Source: Ktedonosporobacter rubrisoli (lineage in GTDB: Bacteria; Chloroflexota; Ktedonobacteria; Ktedonobacterales; Ktedonobacteraceae). From it: 64,000 nt of DNA. A program made the position numbers and the translations under genes. Location: positions 11,098,001 to 11,162,000 of the forward strand of contig NZ_CP035758.1 in NCBI RefSeq assembly GCF_004208415.1, written 5' to 3'. The notes beneath the pieces were generated by a model, which was not told where the DNA came from, made no database searches, and saw nothing but the letters and a program-made list of their open reading frames with translations. Shown one piece after another: positions 1 to 8,110 of the stretch (position 1 is the stretch's first letter; the number at the start of each line of letters is the position of its first letter).

Positions 1-416
1 AAGAACTGCGCGAATGGTGCTGGTGGGTCGATCAATTACTCACGCGTGGTGATATTCCGCTTGTCTATCATAGCTTTAACGATGCGATTTTTCAGGTCAT
101 CAGTATGCTCATGGGGCTTAACCAGATCTATCATCCAGGTTTTAAATGGCTTCGTTACTCGCTGTCTGAACTGCACATTCTACCATCTCACCTTGGCGAG
201 CGCATTGACGAAGTATACACTCGTCATCCGCGCGATGGCTTGAAGATGATTCGCTCCATTGTACTGGAAACCTATGATTTGATAGCTGAACATTTACCGC
301 AGCTTGGCAAAGAGATTGACCAGGCCCGCAGCAACTTCCTGCATCAGCGTCAACAGTTCGAGCAACCACCATCTTTGCCTTTCTCTCTTTCTCCCTCCCA
401 GGAGAGCGCGAGCTGA
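1..416 (+). CDS. DUF4037-like / nucleotidyltransferase-like protein, C-terminal fragment
   Basis: The reading frame is open from base 3 to the stop at 414-416, giving about 137 residues of a protein whose start lies outside the window. It contains a run of the type RGD-(10)-Y-(n)-F-(n)-LN-x-YHPGFKWL followed by a Leu-rich helix. This resembles the C-terminal helical half of DUF4037 proteins, where a nucleotidyltransferase fold precedes a conserved KWL segment. The tail (last 30 residues) is Gln/Pro/Ser-rich and looks disordered. The family assignment is from motif memory only and the catalytic half is not visible, so activity cannot be judged. It is followed after 91 bases by a methyltransferase gene with its own ribosome binding site. 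Confidence 0.5.
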   Translation, partial: ELREWCWWVDQLLTRGDIPLVYHSFNDAIFQVISMLMGLNQIYHPGFKWLRYSLSELHILPSHLGERIDEVYTRHPRDGLKMIRSIVLETYDLIAEHLPQLGKEIDQARSNFLHQRQQFEQPPSLPFSLSPSQESAS

Positions 417-507
417 AGCCTCGAAAATGGCGATTCTCTGCCTTGCAATATTTGGGATCGCGTAATTGGATAGTTCGTACATACACAGTCACTAAGGAGA
501 TCTTTGT

Positions 508-1344
508 ATGCCTGGAAGCTGGGAAGATCAGCTGAATGCAGATCTGTATGAGGCCTATGCACAGCAATTTCCTATGTATCGTCAGCTTGGGCAAACTTTG
601 GTAGAATTGGCAGAACCGCTTAAGCCAGGAGAGTGTGTGCTAGATCTGGCCTGTGGTACAGGGATCGTAACAGAGCTCTTTGCCCGACGTTTGGGAAATG
701 AAGGCGCAATTATGGGCGTAGATTATTCGGCAGCTATGCTCGCTATTGCCCGGCGCAAACTTCCTGACGTTACATTCTATCAGGAGCGCGCCGAGGATCT
801 CGTCAAAGCGTTACCCAGGTCCTCAGTAGATCTGGCCGTGTGTAGCTCGGCCTTCTGGCAAATGCGAGCCCTGCCCGTCTTGCAAGGCTTGGAGAAGGTG
901 CTTAAGCCAGGTGGGCGCTTTATTTTTAACTTGCCCGTACCCAGTAATACAGGTAAGCAACTTCCGCAGCTTTGCGATCTTATGCTGAGCATTGCCAAAG
1001 ACGAATATAACTATGTTCCTCAGGGGCGCTCATATCGTCAGGCAGGCCTGGAGGGCAAACGGCAAAATGCACCAATGTATGCTACACCGGAAGAGCTGAG
1101 CATCTTTCTGCAAGACATGCCCCTTACGCTTCGATCTTGTCGCACGACTATCGAGATTGAACATACAGCGCAAAGCAGCTTTGCCTTTAATCGTATGCCA
1201 ATCATGGCGGCTAGCTGGCTGCCAGCTCTGGACCATCAAACACGCCTGGATATTCTCGAAAAAGCCTATCAGCGCTTCGATAAAACGTACAGAGGCACAG
1301 TGTGCTGGTGCTATTATACGCTGGAAAAGGAAGCAGCTTGCTAA
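508..1344 (+). CDS. class I SAM-dependent methyltransferase
   Basis: A 278-residue soluble protein with a Rossmann-type methyltransferase fold. SAM-binding motif I reads VLDLACGTGIVTE at about residues 45-57. It is followed by an acidic strand-end (GVDYS, about 75) and by the post-motif segment LKPGGRF typical of the Methyltransf_11/25 families. The ATG is preceded by AAGGAG at a good distance. The substrate cannot be read from the sequence. The N-terminus (DLYEAYAQQFPMYRQLG) is of the kind seen in small-molecule methyltransferases. It is the first of six such enzymes in the first 17 kb. A strong hairpin (1514-1551) lies between its end and the convergent gene. Confidence 0.85.
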   Translation: MPGSWEDQLNADLYEAYAQQFPMYRQLGQTLVELAEPLKPGECVLDLACGTGIVTELFARRLGNEGAIMGVDYSAAMLAIARRKLPDVTFYQERAEDLVKALPRSSVDLAVCSSAFWQMRALPVLQGLEKVLKPGGRFIFNLPVPSNTGKQLPQLCDLMLSIAKDEYNYVPQGRSYRQAGLEGKRQNAPMYATPEELSIFLQDMPLTLRSCRTTIEIEHTAQSSFAFNRMPIMAASWLPALDHQTRLDILEKAYQRFDKTYRGTVCWCYYTLEKEAAC

Positions 1345-1513
1345 AAGCTGTACCTCTGACGCCGAAAATCGCCTCATCTAAGTTGATTTGGATTGCCTTG
1401 CCATGTATTGTCAAGTCCTGTATTTCATATAGCCATATAATGGGTTGTATGGGAAGCAAGCGCGGGTAAGCGGGTGGCTGGCTGTGCTATCAGGATAGCA
1501 GGATAGGTGAGAT

Positions 1514-1551
1514 GGTGAGCCAGAAAGAGGGGGCGGTCCTTCTGGCTCACC
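1514..1551. terminator. 12-bp perfect hairpin between convergent genes
   Basis: The arms GGTGAGCCAGAA (1514-1525) and TTCTGGCTCACC (1540-1551) are exactly complementary and enclose a 14-base loop. The hairpin sits between two convergent methyltransferase genes. There is no clear T-run on either side, so it is either a bidirectional transcription barrier or an mRNA 3'-end stabiliser; the structure is certain, the role inferred. Confidence 0.6.
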
Positions 1552-1593
1552 AAATGATAGGGATAGGGTTTTGCCTAAAACAGGAAAACTAAG

Positions 1594-2400
1594 CTACTTT
1601 GTTGCTGGTTCTAGCTTACGACCGGCAGCTAGCACCGTATTGATGTGCGCAAAGAAGGTTCCTTCGGCCTCAGCCTGCTGGAGGTTTTTGTGCAGGCGTT
1701 CAAGTTCGTCTGCAGTCAGCACATTTGCCGCGAGTGCCTCTTGCTCGATCAGGTCGATGGCCCCCACATAGCGAGCCATCTCGTAGCTGGTAATGCACAT
1801 GGGGTGAATCTCAATCATCATATCTGTCAAGGGCTGCTGTTTGAAAAGCCGGTAGAGATGGCGTCCAGCATAGCCATTGCCTACCAGGTGCTCAGCGCAG
1901 AAGCGCACAAGACGACGCTCAATATCAACCTCCGCGGTATCAATCGAGAACGTACTAAGATCTGTCTCCATAACCACAACCCAGCCTCCCGGCCGCGTAA
2001 CCCTAACCATTTCGGCTAGCGCTTCCTGGGCTTCGGCTGGTTGGGATAAATCCTGAAATAGGTTTTCGCAACGGCTAGCATCCACCGAGTTCGATTCCAA
2101 TGGTAGGGCGCTGGCCTCCCCTCGCCTGTGTCGGCACCATGAGCTGTAACCACCCTCGATTGATCGTCGCTCTGCTTCGTTCACCATGAATAAATCATGA
2201 TCGATGCCGATCACGCGCCCGGCCGGGCCAACTAGATCGGCTAATAGAAGCGTATCGGTTCCCTGGCCGCAGCCAACATCGAGGACCGTGTGTCCGCGCA
2301 GGATATGCATACAATCGTAGGAACGTTGCTTGCGCTGCTTGAGCATATCTGCTAACACACTGAGGTAATAGCTCTCAACATACCCACCTGGCCGTGTCAT
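1594..2400 (-). CDS. class I SAM-dependent methyltransferase
   Basis: A 268-residue soluble methyltransferase. Motif I is VLDVGCGQGTDTLLL (about residues 42-56), followed by GIDHD (motif II acidic residue) and a VTRPGGWVVVMETD segment after strand 4. These match Methyltransf_25/31-type small-molecule methyltransferases. The start was set at the ATG at 2400 because GAGGAGG lies four bases upstream; an upstream in-frame start at 2421 would place this Shine-Dalgarno inside the gene. The C-terminal 90 residues are helical and carry no known signature. The substrate is unknown. The gene is convergent with the preceding methyltransferase and not obviously in an operon. Confidence 0.85.
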   Translation of the reverse strand: MTRPGGYVESYYLSVLADMLKQRKQRSYDCMHILRGHTVLDVGCGQGTDTLLLADLVGPAGRVIGIDHDLFMVNEAERRSIEGGYSSWCRHRRGEASALPLESNSVDASRCENLFQDLSQPAEAQEALAEMVRVTRPGGWVVVMETDLSTFSIDTAEVDIERRLVRFCAEHLVGNGYAGRHLYRLFKQQPLTDMMIEIHPMCITSYEMARYVGAIDLIEQEALAANVLTADELERLHKNLQQAEAEGTFFAHINTVLAAGRKLEPATK

Positions 2401-2550
2401 ATTTTCCTCCTCAACAACCAATTCTACTTGTTCCGAGTGTAATGCGTCTTCATCACTACGACTCGTTTATAGTGTACCACCTCCAATCCGTCCGGTCTAG
2501 CTTGTCTTAAAATATAAGTCGGGGTTTTCACAGCTTATGGCCAGGCACGA

Positions 2551-3297
2551 TTAAACTTTCCTCCACGAGTTGATTAACCACTCCGTATGCGGCATTCCAC
2601 GTTGTGCAAGGAGCGTAAGGAAGCCTTCGATATCATAAGGCACGCGCAGCAGCTCAATGCCCAGTTGATCCCCTTCGATTGTGAGAATGGCATATTCTGC
2701 CCAGGGTGGGTTGCGCGCTTCCACATCGGTTCTTACGCGGATGCGGTCTAGCGGCTGGCCGACACTGCCGGGATTGAGCACTATTTTGTCGCGGTAGCGC
2801 AGGAAGAATTGTTGATGGACATGCCCACCCGCTAGAATCTGGGCCCTGGGAAAGTTGGCAAAGTGTTTGTCCAACTGCTCCAGTGGTGTCGTCGGATAAA
2901 TGCGCTCCAGAAAGGATTGAGGGGAGCCATGATAGGCTAGTAGCGTGGTCTTCTCGTTCAAAGGCCATTCAATAGTAGGCTGAAAGGTTTTGAGCAAGGC
3001 TTTGTCTTGAGCATCAAGCTGCTGCGAGGACCAGTATTCAACATCCTGCAAGCGTTGTCCATACAAGGTAGAGTATTCGTATAACTCGGGTTCAATTACC
3101 CAGGCATCGGTATTACCCATTACGGTAGGGCAGCCGATTTCTTGCAGGCGGGCGAGCGTCTCGCGCGGTTGAGGTCCGCTGGTAACCACATCTCCCAGAC
3201 ACAGGATCTGCTCAACCTTGCGCCGGCGGATATCCTCTAAAACAGCGTCAAAGGCGAAAAGGTTTCCATGAATATCGGAAATCAAAGCCAGTTTCAT
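2551..3297 (-). CDS. calcineurin-like metallophosphoesterase (YfcE/MJ0936 type)
   Basis: A 248-residue protein opening with KLALISDIHGN, the first metal-binding block of the calcineurin-like family. It continues with CLGDVV (GD-x-V block), MGNTD (GN-x-D block), YHGSP and GGHVHQQF (GH-x-H block). All dinuclear metal ligands of the family are therefore present and the protein should be an active phosphodiesterase or phosphatase; the natural substrate is not predictable. The ATG at 3297 was chosen because AAAGGA stands seven bases upstream and the SDIHGN block then begins near residue 7, as usual. It lies 46 bases downstream of the Clp-N gene on the same strand and probably shares its transcript. 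Confidence 0.9.
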   Translation of the reverse strand: MKLALISDIHGNLFAFDAVLEDIRRRKVEQILCLGDVVTSGPQPRETLARLQEIGCPTVMGNTDAWVIEPELYEYSTLYGQRLQDVEYWSSQQLDAQDKALLKTFQPTIEWPLNEKTTLLAYHGSPQSFLERIYPTTPLEQLDKHFANFPRAQILAGGHVHQQFFLRYRDKIVLNPGSVGQPLDRIRVRTDVEARNPPWAEYAILTIEGDQLGIELLRVPYDIEGFLTLLAQRGMPHTEWLINSWRKV

Positions 3298-3343
3298 GAG
3301 ATGTCCTTTCTCTTGTTGGCTAGAGAAGATAGCAATTGACAAC

Positions 3344-4087
3344 TCAGCCTTTCTCCTCAGAAGAAGAGGATGTTACGTCTTGTGCCAGCGATTGTGCAAT
3401 GACGCGCAAGCGGCGAATTTCGGCAACCGTTCCGTAGACCGTATCGAATAAAGCCTTGTTGGCGTCGATACCAACATGGATGAGCCAGGCAGCAGCCTCA
3501 CTACGTGTGGTTCTGACACCAGCCTCTACCAGGGCGTCGATGGCTGCAAGATCCTGATCGTTAATGCGGCAGGTAATCACGTTCCCCTTGACTGGACTTA
3601 CATCACTGGCTTTGCCAGCCCTGACCAGATGAGCGTAAATCTGAGCGCGAACTTTTTCCAAATCAGCTCCTAGCGAGCGCAAAATCCCGGCACCAATCCC
3701 TTCACCTTCACGGATTATCCCTATCAGCAACAACTCGGGAGTGATAAGAGGCAAACGCATACCATTTGTTTCGCTCCTGGCCAGGGTGACGGCGGCGACA
3801 GCACGCGACGTAAGCCCAATGGGTTGTTCTGTCGGCGGTTCGCCTTTCTGCGCATGCTGACGGTCAATATGCTCTAAGGCTTTCTGGGCGCGAGAGTAGG
3901 AAACGCCGAGGGTTTGTAGAACGCGCGTGCCGAAGTTTTCCTGACTGGCTAAGAGGGCGAGCAGAAGATGTTCAGTTCCGATGTAGTTGTGCTCAAATGC
4001 TCTTGCTTCGATCTCGGCCTGCGCTAGAACGGCCTGAGTAGCCGGATCTAGCTGTTCCAAAGAGTAAGAGGTGAGTGAATCCGACAT
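3344..4087 (-). CDS. stand-alone Clp N-terminal repeat protein with a C-terminal RHH-like segment
   Basis: A 247-residue protein. Residues about 1-165 contain two Clp-N repeats, recognisable by EARAFEHNYIGTEHLLLALL and the second-copy counterpart LPLITPELLLIGIIREGEG. The AAA+ domains of ClpC/ClpA are absent, so it cannot be a protease chaperone itself; Clp-N modules bind adaptors or damaged protein. Residues about 180-225 (CRINDQDLAAIDALVEAG, then TRSEAAAWLI) resemble a ribbon-helix-helix segment and could bind DNA or mediate dimerisation. The ATG at 4087 is preceded by AAGGAG with six bases spacing; an ATG six bases earlier would touch the Shine-Dalgarno. A consensus promoter and a palindrome at its transcription start lie upstream. 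Confidence 0.75.
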   Translation of the reverse strand: MSDSLTSYSLEQLDPATQAVLAQAEIEARAFEHNYIGTEHLLLALLASQENFGTRVLQTLGVSYSRAQKALEHIDRQHAQKGEPPTEQPIGLTSRAVAAVTLARSETNGMRLPLITPELLLIGIIREGEGIGAGILRSLGADLEKVRAQIYAHLVRAGKASDVSPVKGNVITCRINDQDLAAIDALVEAGVRTTRSEAAAWLIHVGIDANKALFDTVYGTVAEIRRLRVIAQSLAQDVTSSSSEEKG

Positions 4088-4131
4088 AATCATCTCCTTT
4101 GATTGTATGTGCCCAAAAGCGTAACTCAATT

Positions 4132-4154
4132 GTAACGTAATTCAGTTACGTTAC
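4132..4154. promoter_or_regulatory. operator-like palindrome GTAACGTAA / TTACGTTAC
   Basis: Perfect 9-bp arms (4132-4140 and 4146-4154) are separated by the five bases TTCAG. The palindrome begins eight bases downstream of the -10 box of the leftward promoter, so it overlaps the expected transcription start and early leader. That is the classic position of a repressor site. A further GTAAC stands just outside it (4121-4125). The binding protein is unknown; autoregulation by the RHH-like product of the downstream gene is a possibility only. Confidence 0.55.
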
Positions 4155-4161
4155 TGTCTCA

Positions 4162-4190
4162 AGTATAGTGAGCATATAGAGCGAAGTCAA
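4162..4190 (-). promoter_or_regulatory. sigma70-type promoter of the Clp-N gene
   Basis: Read on the minus strand, TTGACT (plus 4185-4190) and TATACT (plus 4162-4167) are separated by exactly 17 bases. Each hexamer has five of six consensus bases. It points to the Clp-N and metallophosphoesterase genes. Confidence 0.65.
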
Positions 4191-4692
4191 GTGTGAAATG
4201 CCTTAACTCTAAAAGTGGGGAGATTCTGGTATTAGTGCTCAATTGGTTTTGTATGAGGCCAGGCGATCTTTTTAAAGAAACTAGAAAAAGACTTTGGGGT
4301 ATCTCTGGGGTGGTCTACTCTTGCCTATCTATAAAGTTCTTATTAAAGAAGAGATTGGAAGTGACCGCTTTTGCTGGTGAATATAGTAATACGCTCTATA
4401 TCGCTTTCTCCACTCTTGACAGGCGTAGCCTACTCATCTACAGTGTAGCTAGCTCCTTGTGCAATTATTTTTCGTCTTCTCTCATGGTGAGAGGGAAAAA
4501 GAGGTTGAGGTCTGAAAAAGCATGCACAGTGCGTTAATTAAGTGTGTATATGGACGGGCAAATCTACAGGCGATGGCAAGTATTGCCTCTACAATGGTAT
4601 TTTGGGTATAGCACCGGAAAAACCTGGTAAGTGAGGCTTGCGATCAGCCAAAATGTTGAGAACCAGAAGGAAAGGGTGGTAGGCCGGATATT
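4191..4692. other. intergenic region with no gene recognised
   Basis: About 500 AT-rich bases separate the leftward Clp-N gene from the rightward kinase-like gene. A 114-codon open frame on the plus strand (4193-4537) has no ribosome binding site and an unlikely composition, and I do not regard it as a gene. I see no RNA gene here. Confidence 0.5.
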
Positions 4693-5511
4693 ATGCAAAT
4701 AAGTCGATGGATTGGTAAATATCGCCCTATCAAACTGTTGGGACGCGGCGACTTTTCTGAGGTCTATCTTGCCGAAGATCCTCACCTCCAGACTCAGGTT
4801 GCCATTAAGGTTCTGAATCCGCACGCGAATAGCAACGTGCATAGATTGTTTAATGAGTCTATACGCACGATGGCGCGCATGGATCATGCTCATATCATTT
4901 CGGTCCACGATTTTGGGGAGCAAAATAATGCTCCTTTTTGCGTGATGGCTTATGCTGCCTGTGGCTCTATTCGCCAGTGGCTGCAGGATGTGAAGAGCAT
5001 GCCGCTTAAATCGATGGTTACCTATGTAAAGCAGATAGCTAAGGCGCTGCAGTACGCTCATGATCTCAATATTGTGCATCAACGCTTGAAGCCCGAGAAT
5101 ATCTTGCTAGATGAAGAGGGCTCTGTTCTGTTGAGCGACTTTGGCCCGACCGAGATCCGTGGTTCTTTGCTTCCTTCGTTGTCGCCGTCCGCGCTGCGCT
5201 ATATGGCTCCGGAACAGATCATGGGGCGCGCTCAGGCCTTGAGTGATCAATATGTGCTGGGCCTGATCATCTATGAGTGGCTTATGGGCGCTCCACCATT
5301 TACCGGCGCTCCTACTGAGGTCTTTGAGCAACAAATGAAGGGTACACCGGCGTCACTGCGCGAGAAGATTCCGGCCCTCTCTTCTCTCCTTGAGGAAGTG
5401 GTGATGATAGCCCTCTCTAAAGATCCTAAGAACCGCTTTGCCCGCATCAATAGCTTCGCCTTTGCCTTTGAGCAGGCTGCGCGCGAGAGCCTTTCGAATC
5501 CGGGCATATAG
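4693..5511 (+). CDS. Hanks-type Ser/Thr kinase domain protein, predicted pseudokinase
   Basis: A 272-residue protein consisting of one kinase domain and little else. The glycine-rich loop (LGRGDFSEVYLA, residues 16-27), the ATP-anchoring Lys39 in VAIKVL, Asn136 in LKPENILL and the metal-binding Asp149 of DFG are present. However, the HRD catalytic motif reads His129-Gln130-Arg131, so the catalytic base Asp is replaced by Arg. By family knowledge such a protein should bind ATP but have little or no phosphotransfer activity. No transmembrane or PASTA segment follows. The start ATG has only a weak Shine-Dalgarno. It may act as a scaffold or allosteric partner; the partner is unknown. Confidence 0.8.
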   Translation: MQISRWIGKYRPIKLLGRGDFSEVYLAEDPHLQTQVAIKVLNPHANSNVHRLFNESIRTMARMDHAHIISVHDFGEQNNAPFCVMAYAACGSIRQWLQDVKSMPLKSMVTYVKQIAKALQYAHDLNIVHQRLKPENILLDEEGSVLLSDFGPTEIRGSLLPSLSPSALRYMAPEQIMGRAQALSDQYVLGLIIYEWLMGAPPFTGAPTEVFEQQMKGTPASLREKIPALSSLLEEVVMIALSKDPKNRFARINSFAFAFEQAARESLSNPGI

Positions 5512-5698
5512 CTGTAGTCAGGTAGCTGTTAAGCGTATGTTCATATCACGCTTCCTGGCAGCCCCTTGTAGCAGCGCTTACTTATCTTGCCGAGAGATCC
5601 CCAATGAAATATCCACATAGCAGGCTGCCAACGTCTCTAATTGCGTAATAGATCTCTAGCTCGTTTCCTTATGCGTTTTTAACTTCAAAGAAGGGGGA

Positions 5699-6145
5699 TT
5701 GCTCATATCTGCAGAAGAGAATAAGGCGCTGATACGTCGTTTCTTTGAGGAGATCGATAAAGGCAATATAGAGGTGCTGGATGAACTTGTGGCTGAAAAT
5801 TTTATCGATCATGTCCAACCCTCCTTGCCAGTTCCTCCTGGGCGTGAAGGCCTCAAAATGGCATTCAAGATGCTCTGGGATGCTACGCCAGGGTATCATC
5901 AGATAGAGGATATGATTGCAGAAGGTGATAAGGTGGTGACACGCTTAACAGGACATGGGACACATACAGGTTCTACACCTGGAATTGCTCCAACTGGCAA
6001 TGAGCTGACACTATCGGCAATTGTTATTCACCGCATCGCTAATGGTAAGATCGTTGAGCACTGGGCAGAGAAAGATATGTCAGCTTTTATGCGGCAATTG
6101 GGTGTTACCTCCACATCTGCTCAAAGCAGCCGGGCAGCGCCGTAG
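5699..6145 (+). CDS. SnoaL-like polyketide cyclase / NTF2-fold protein
   Basis: About 148 residues of the SnoaL-like (NTF2 superfamily) type: N-terminal NKALIRRFFEEIDKGN, then FIDH near residue 40, GREGLKMAF, a VVTRLTGHGTHTG strand and the C-terminal HRIANGKIVEHWAEKD. The family includes polyketide ring cyclases, but most small soluble members have no known substrate. The frame starts at a TTG at 5699 directly after AAGGGGGA; the spacing is unusually short and no in-frame ATG is available before residue about 53, so the exact start is uncertain. It is a paralogue of the protein at 8679-9143, sharing the G-T-H-x-G-(n)-A-P-T-G and final H-R-x-x-x-G-K-x-x-E-H blocks. Confidence 0.75.
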   Translation: MLISAEENKALIRRFFEEIDKGNIEVLDELVAENFIDHVQPSLPVPPGREGLKMAFKMLWDATPGYHQIEDMIAEGDKVVTRLTGHGTHTGSTPGIAPTGNELTLSAIVIHRIANGKIVEHWAEKDMSAFMRQLGVTSTSAQSSRAAP

Positions 6146-6284
6146 GTTTTGCTTGCCTGCAGGATCTTCAGGCGCGTGGCATTTCCATGGCTGAGCTTTA
6201 GGAAAGTTGCCTCAATGCTCGCTGGGGCAGGTATAATACGGCTTGCCCCAACTTCCTTGGCTCGTGAACTTGGCCGCAAACTTA

Positions 6285-6827
6285 TCAGGTATGGATCAAG
6301 ACTTTCTCGGTGCTCTCGTGGGCCGTGCTCCAATCTAGCACATCTTCCAGCTCTTGTTTGAAGGCTACCAGCTCTTGCGCACGTGTGCTATCGCCTGGCA
6401 GGCTGCTCCCTCGCCATACCAGTTGGATCGTTACTCCCGCCGGATCTTTATCATCAATGCTGATATAGCGCTCCATCGTCCCGGTAAATAGGTGTCTCTC
6501 TTCGGTCCTGATTGCTGCTAACATGTTTTCAAGCTGCTCTTGTTTGCCAACGTGGATCTGCACGCGGATGTAGGTCACATAAATTGTGCTTTTGTCAGGA
6601 GAAATACGCCAGCCAAGAGCATGCTTACGAGGCCGCCCTGTCTGCGCCGGCTTGAACTGCTCAAGCGAATCTCTCTTAATCAGGATTTTGTTTCCAACCT
6701 GATAGGCTTCGAGACGTCTTGCCTGAATGTAGCGATGAATGCTATATTCGGCTACGTTTAAAAATTTTGCCGCTTCTTTAATATCTACGTAGTCTGGCAG
6801 ATCTGGGAGAGGAAGTATATCATCCAT
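6285..6827 (-). CDS. excisionase-family helix-turn-helix DNA-binding protein
   Basis: A 180-residue protein. Residues about 10-60 form a MerR/excisionase type helix-turn-helix: VDIKEAAKFLNVAEYSIHRY followed by the wing YQVGNKILIKRDSLEQF. A basic linker GRPRKH follows. The C-terminal 100 residues form an alpha/beta segment with no family that I recognise. The protein is stand-alone, with no integrase beside it, so a regulator is more likely than a true excisionase. The ATG at 6827 has no obvious Shine-Dalgarno, and its mRNA could be nearly leaderless. It is divergent from the methyltransferase gene at 6974, with a 146-bp AT-rich spacer. Confidence 0.75.
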   Translation of the reverse strand: MDDILPLPDLPDYVDIKEAAKFLNVAEYSIHRYIQARRLEAYQVGNKILIKRDSLEQFKPAQTGRPRKHALGWRISPDKSTIYVTYIRVQIHVGKQEQLENMLAAIRTEERHLFTGTMERYISIDDKDPAGVTIQLVWRGSSLPGDSTRAQELVAFKQELEDVLDWSTAHESTEKVLIHT

Positions 6828-6973
6828 GCACTAAGTTTAGGTTTGCAACATGTTTTAATAAAGGTGATTTTTATAACAACTTTTAAAATATGTTAGATTG
6901 TGCTATACTACTTATCGGAACAATTTTGTTGACTATGTAGGTAGTGTTTTTGCCAGGAAAAGGGGAAATCAAC

Positions 6974-7900
6974 ATGTCCATTAGCGACTCTTCAGCGCCC
7001 ACTCCTCACGATAATTCTCAGCAAGCATTCGAACAGATTACGCCGGCTCCGCTCTATCCCTACATCGGCGAAAGAGAAGTTATGCGTCTCATACAACAGC
7101 AGGACAGCTTGAGCAGACTACTGCATGGCCCGCTGCCTGCTTCACTCGATATGACACGGGTGGAGCGCGTGCTTGAAGTGGCCTGTGGCCTGGGCTGCTG
7201 GGCTCACGAAATGATCAAGCTCTATCCGCGCCTGCACATTACCGCGATCGACCACAACCCGCGCGTCGTTGCGCAGGCGCAAGCGCTCTGCACGGCTACC
7301 GGTTCTAATGTGCCAGTCTTTCTTGTGCAAGATATACGCAAATTGTGGCCCGAAACGTTTGCCGGGCGCACCTTTGATCTGATCCATATGCGCTTTGTGG
7401 TAGGGGATATCCTCTTTCACGAGTTTGACCACTTGATCACGAGCCTGGGAAAGCTGGGAAAGCGGGGCAGTAAATTTGTCTGGCGCGAGTGCGAGCTCCC
7501 GCTGACAAGTTCGTGCGGCTGTGACTGTCTGGAAAACCTCATACTTTGCGCCCTGCAGTCCCAGGGTCGAGCCTTCTCCGCAAGTTTCAGCTTATCGATA
7601 GGTATAGGCGTGTGGATGTCGTATTGGTTGCGGGCCGCTGGCTATCGCATTATCGAGGAAAGGACCGATTATATTGATATTTCCTACGGCAAAGAGGGAT
7701 ATGAAGCGTTCCGGGAACAGGCCTTTGTCTGCTGCGAGATTGTGCGCCCATTTCTTGTGCGCTCGGGAGTCATCGCTGCCTCCGATCTTGATAATGTAAT
7801 CGCGCAAGTAAGGCAAGAGGTTGCGGATAAATCGTTCTGCGGGGTGCTACCAGTGGTTACAGTATCCTCTCGTTCTACAGTATCCTCTCTTGAATCGTAA
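6974..7900 (+). CDS. class I SAM-dependent methyltransferase (Ktedonobacterial paralogue family)
   Basis: A 308-residue methyltransferase with motif I VLEVACGLGCWAHEM and motif II ITAIDHN. Its layout (about 60 residues before motif I, and a C-terminal half with an SYWLRAAGYRIIEERTDYIDISYG segment and R-P-F-L) is shared with the enzymes at 12712 and 16472. The ATG at 6974 was chosen because AAAAGGGGAAATCAAC stands directly before it; a GTG or TTG further upstream is less well placed. It is transcribed away from the excisionase-type regulator, which could control it. The substrate is unknown. Confidence 0.8.
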   Translation: MSISDSSAPTPHDNSQQAFEQITPAPLYPYIGEREVMRLIQQQDSLSRLLHGPLPASLDMTRVERVLEVACGLGCWAHEMIKLYPRLHITAIDHNPRVVAQAQALCTATGSNVPVFLVQDIRKLWPETFAGRTFDLIHMRFVVGDILFHEFDHLITSLGKLGKRGSKFVWRECELPLTSSCGCDCLENLILCALQSQGRAFSASFSLSIGIGVWMSYWLRAAGYRIIEERTDYIDISYGKEGYEAFREQAFVCCEIVRPFLVRSGVIAASDLDNVIAQVRQEVADKSFCGVLPVVTVSSRSTVSSLES

Positions 7901-7995
7901 GTAAGCTGATAAGGGCCTGCTCCCTACTTTAATAGTATACTCGCAGATCCAAAGGCTAAAGGCGAGGGTAGGGAACAGATCTGAGAGGGTAGCAT

Positions 7996-8031
7996 AAAAA
8001 AGTAGAGGGCGATATCAGACTCGCCCTCTAC
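7996..8031 (-). terminator. leftward intrinsic terminator without an upstream gene
   Basis: Arms GTAGAGGGCGA (8002-8012) and TCGCCCTCTAC (8021-8031) pair perfectly. Six A residues (7996-8001) lie on the left, so read leftward the hairpin is followed by U6, a canonical intrinsic terminator. The nearest genes on both sides run rightward, so it has no obvious client. It shares A6 plus GTAGAGGGCG and CCCTCTAC with the dps terminator at 10223-10259. Confidence 0.6.
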
Positions 8032-8049
8032 CGCTACAACTTTCTCGAC

Positions 8050-8078
8050 TTGACAATTTTAGCTACTCACATTATACT
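8050..8078 (+). promoter_or_regulatory. near-consensus sigma70 promoter of the padR operon
   Basis: TTGACA (8050-8055), a 17-base spacer and TATACT (8073-8078). This is a perfect -35 and a five-of-six -10. Transcription should start near 8085, only about 25 bases before the first codon. Confidence 0.75.
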
Positions 8079-8093
8079 ACTCTCACGAGAGTA
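8078..8093. promoter_or_regulatory. inverted repeat TACTCTC / GAGAGTA overlapping the padR start site
   Basis: The 7-bp arms 8078-8084 and 8087-8093 are perfectly complementary with two bases between. The site abuts the -10 box and covers the expected +1. PadR proteins commonly repress their own operon from such sites, so this is the likely operator, by inference. Confidence 0.55.
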
Positions 8094-8110
8094 CTCTTGT
8101 GGAGAAAATG

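Noticed and set aside
4193..4537. 114-codon rightward frame upstream of the pseudokinase
   Set aside because: No ribosome binding site, unlikely amino-acid composition, and located in AT-rich spacer with promoter sequences.
6285..6827. Excisionase of a prophage or integrative element
   Set aside because: The helix-turn-helix is of the excisionase type but no integrase, attachment repeats or phage genes are near; a regulator is more likely.
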